Shown: in pieces, positions 62,470-64,000 of the stretch | How positions within the stretch are numbered: the first letter of the stretch is position 1 | Layout: each line of letters starts with the position of its first letter | Source of the DNA: Dendrolimus kikuchii | Taxonomy: Eukaryota; Arthropoda; Insecta; Lepidoptera; Lasiocampidae | Direction: 5' to 3' | Assembly (NCBI GenBank): GCA_019925095.2 | Contig: CM034412.1 | Span: forward strand, 16,406,001-16,470,000 | Length of the DNA: 64,000 nt | Made by a program: the position numbers and the translations under genes | The notes under the pieces: model-generated | Databases searched by the model: none | What the model saw: the letters and a program-made list of their open reading frames with translations, nothing else | Told to the model about the DNA's origin: nothing

Positions 62470-62928
62470 CATACTTTTATAGCTTTAAGCTTTAGGCTAG
62501 AATACATATCCCAGATTAGAAGAGTGCCGACCTTAAATGATGGGGAAAAGGTGGATGAAAGAGAGAGACGAGTAAAAGACAGCAGATGAATGATTATTAC
62601 AGACACAGGTTGTTAGTGAATCAGGAATGCGTGTAATCAGCTTCAAGAATGATATCTGGTAACAATAACGTGTTTGGGCGATGACACGCGGTTCCGGCGT
62701 GTTGTTCATTCCGGCCACGCGCGCCCCCCCTGGGACCACTTACCGATTATTGTTTTTGCCGTGAATGCCTCCCGAGGGACATTACACGGCGCACCGGCTG
62801 GGTCCCAAGGCAGACGATAACGGCGGAATTGATCTATTCTATTCAAATCCGTAGCTATCATGACATACAGTACACCAACATTACAGAGAAAACATACTCA
62901 ATAAACTTACATACTAAAAGGTAGTACA
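62470..62928. other. No gene seen
   Basis: Contains CGGTTCCGGCGTGTTGTTC, CACGCGCGCCCCCCCTGGG, TACACGGCGCACCGGCTGGG (62690-62810), GC-rich but without a supported frame or splice pair. Confidence 0.4.
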
Positions 62929-62929
62929 A

Positions 62930-63000
62930 TGGACGGCCTTATTGCTCAAAGCAATCTCTTCCAGGCACCCTCTGGATGGACAAGATCTAATTGCATAGAT
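62930..63000 (-). mobile_element. LINE-G 3' UTR fragment
   Basis: AATGGACGGCCTTATTGCTC, AAAGCAATCTCTTCCAGGCA and CCCTCTGG. Confidence 0.55.
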
Positions 63001-63105
63001 AGCATTGGCGTGCAATTAAAATAGATACTAATATAATAATTATTATACATATATAATAGTCATAAAATTTATTAATTTTCTAATTATGGTTTGTTATTAA
63101 ATCTA

Positions 63106-63521
63106 TCTATTTTTAATATTATAAAATTGTAAACGTGTAGTGTTTTGTTTTTTAGATTTGTTGTGTTTATCTGTTTGGTTGGAATTCACGTAAAAACATT
63201 GATCGACAGCAAATTCCCGGACTTAAAATCTGCGGTACTTTATATCATGGAAATCCAAAGGGAATTTTCTTGGGAGCGGTTTAAAGTGGCCAGCCCGAAA
63301 AAAAATTGTTTTCTATGCAAAATTTTCACTGATCGATAAAATCTTTAATAAAAATAAGTGTAGTTGTGTATGCCGTTAGTAATATTACTGCAACTCGTAA
63401 CATTACTTATCCAGAGTTTTATTACCTTTGATTTTATATTTATCAAATTAAATATGTTACATATTTACATAGCAATCTTTATTATCTGTCTGACGTGGAC
63501 GAAATTGCGGGCAAATGCTAG
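63106..63521 (+). mobile_element. Helitron K copy, 416 bp
   Basis: A|TCTATTTTTAATATTATAAA to TTGCGGGCAAATGCTAG|T. Internal ATTGATCGACAGC, TTCCCGGACTTAAAATCTGC and GGAATTTTCTTGGGAGC as in 16906-17339. Confidence 0.75.
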
Positions 63522-63529
63522 TATAGACA

Positions 63530-63980
63530 TACAGAATTCTAAACATTGGCTTTTCGGAATCTGCTGGTCAAAGGGTAAAAGGGCCAAAATACGTTGTTGA
63601 TTTGAATGCCAAATTATACAACATTATCATAGTATAATCGAACATACTACATTGTCCTTTTGTCCATTGGCTAAAGAATCATTCACCTGTACAACACCTG
63701 TCACAAACTTGCTAAATATTTTATGTATACTAGTGGTCGCCCGTGGTCGAAATTCGACCATAAGTTTGAACATTATTAAGGTTCTGTTGTCAAAGACTAC
63801 ACTTCTATAATCAGAGATTTCGCCAAGGCTACACTGTTCATTTGACTTGAACAATAAACAAAAGAGTATATAGTATATGCGTGTGTGTGTCAAGTACATG
63901 GTAGTGTGTGTAATTTTTTTTTTATTTAATGTTTTTTTGCATAATCTTACAAAATATTAGCATTCTGCACTCCTTCTCTA
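63530..63980. other. No gene seen
   Basis: AT-rich. GTCGCCCGTGGTCGAAATTC near 63735 is Helitron-like but without ends. Confidence 0.4.
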
Positions 63981-63982
63981 TA

Positions 63983-64000
63983 TCCCTATTAATATTATAA
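63983..64000 (+). mobile_element. Start of another Helitron at window edge
   Basis: A|TCCCTATTAATATTATAA is identical to the first 18 bases of the Helitron at 8640. Confidence 0.65.

Noticed and set aside
1..64000. Bacterial or viral origin, phage or defence system
   Set aside because: Base composition, SINEs, LINEs, Helitrons and the lack of long genes are those of insect chromosomal DNA.

Overview
This window is animal nuclear DNA, almost certainly from a lepidopteran insect and probably a butterfly. It is AT-rich, with no bacterial-style gene packing, no long open reading frame, no rRNA and no intact tRNA gene. The assignment to Lepidoptera rests on the repeats: Helitrons that begin TC..TAATATTATAAA and end in a GC hairpin plus CTAG, LINE 3' ends and tRNA-like SINEs of the kind typical of lepidopteran intergenic DNA, and a Penelope-like element. 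The species cannot be named from the sequence. Nearly every reading frame above 60 codons is either a piece of a retroelement or a by-product of a simple repeat.

The families are labelled as follows. (1) LINE-T: a non-LTR element whose ORF ends in ..ELA-stop followed almost at once by a (TATG)n tail. It has about 18 copies, 12 of them bounded by visible target-site duplications (TSDs). (2) SINE-B: a roughly 310 bp poly(A)-tailed element in 14 copies. (3) SINE-D: a tRNA-derived SINE in 4 copies. SINE-N is a second tRNA-like SINE with 2 copies. (4) PLE: a Penelope-like element with a GIY-YIG endonuclease remnant and a conserved RNA hairpin. (5) Helitrons of several families (E, K, P and single copies). 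Family E carries a 50-codon ORF in three copies. (6) Solo LTRs, five of one family, four of them in ATAT/ATAT duplications or a one-base variant. (7) LINE-G, LINE-L, a CR1/Jockey-like LINE and other 3' ends. Retroelement J carries a conserved C-terminal module in four decayed copies. (8) TIR and fold-back elements, two coding-looking minisatellites and a 117 bp tandem array.

Layout. 0-8 kb: Helitron E1, a triply nested PLE/LINE-G/LINE-T cluster, two SINE-B copies, and an inverted PLE pair. 8-12 kb: a complete Helitron with a minisatellite, retroelement J fragments and a head-to-head SINE-B pair. 12-24 kb: a TIR MITE, fold-back elements, and LINE-T, SINE-D and Helitron copies. 24-38 kb: a composite element interrupted by a SINE-B and a LINE, a first LTR, an 18 bp minisatellite, a CR1/Jockey-like fragment, and one GC-rich candidate host exon near 36.5 kb. 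38-51 kb: solo LTRs, two of them interrupting or interrupted by other elements, and Helitron E2. 51-64 kb: more LINE-T and SINE-B, a PLE GIY-YIG remnant, a tandem Helitron, LTR, Helitron E3, and the first 18 bases of another Helitron at the window edge.

No confident host protein-coding gene is present. The best host candidates are a possible 85 bp internal exon on the minus strand (36513-36597), a possible TATA-driven spliced transcript (12522-12790), and a small ORF ending in a membrane segment (54223-54468). All three are inferences from sequence signals only. I did not find a clearly new functional system. The most interesting material is the LINE-T truncation series, the Helitron-borne ORF, the covarying hairpin of the Penelope-like element, and the repeated ATAT integration of one LTR family.
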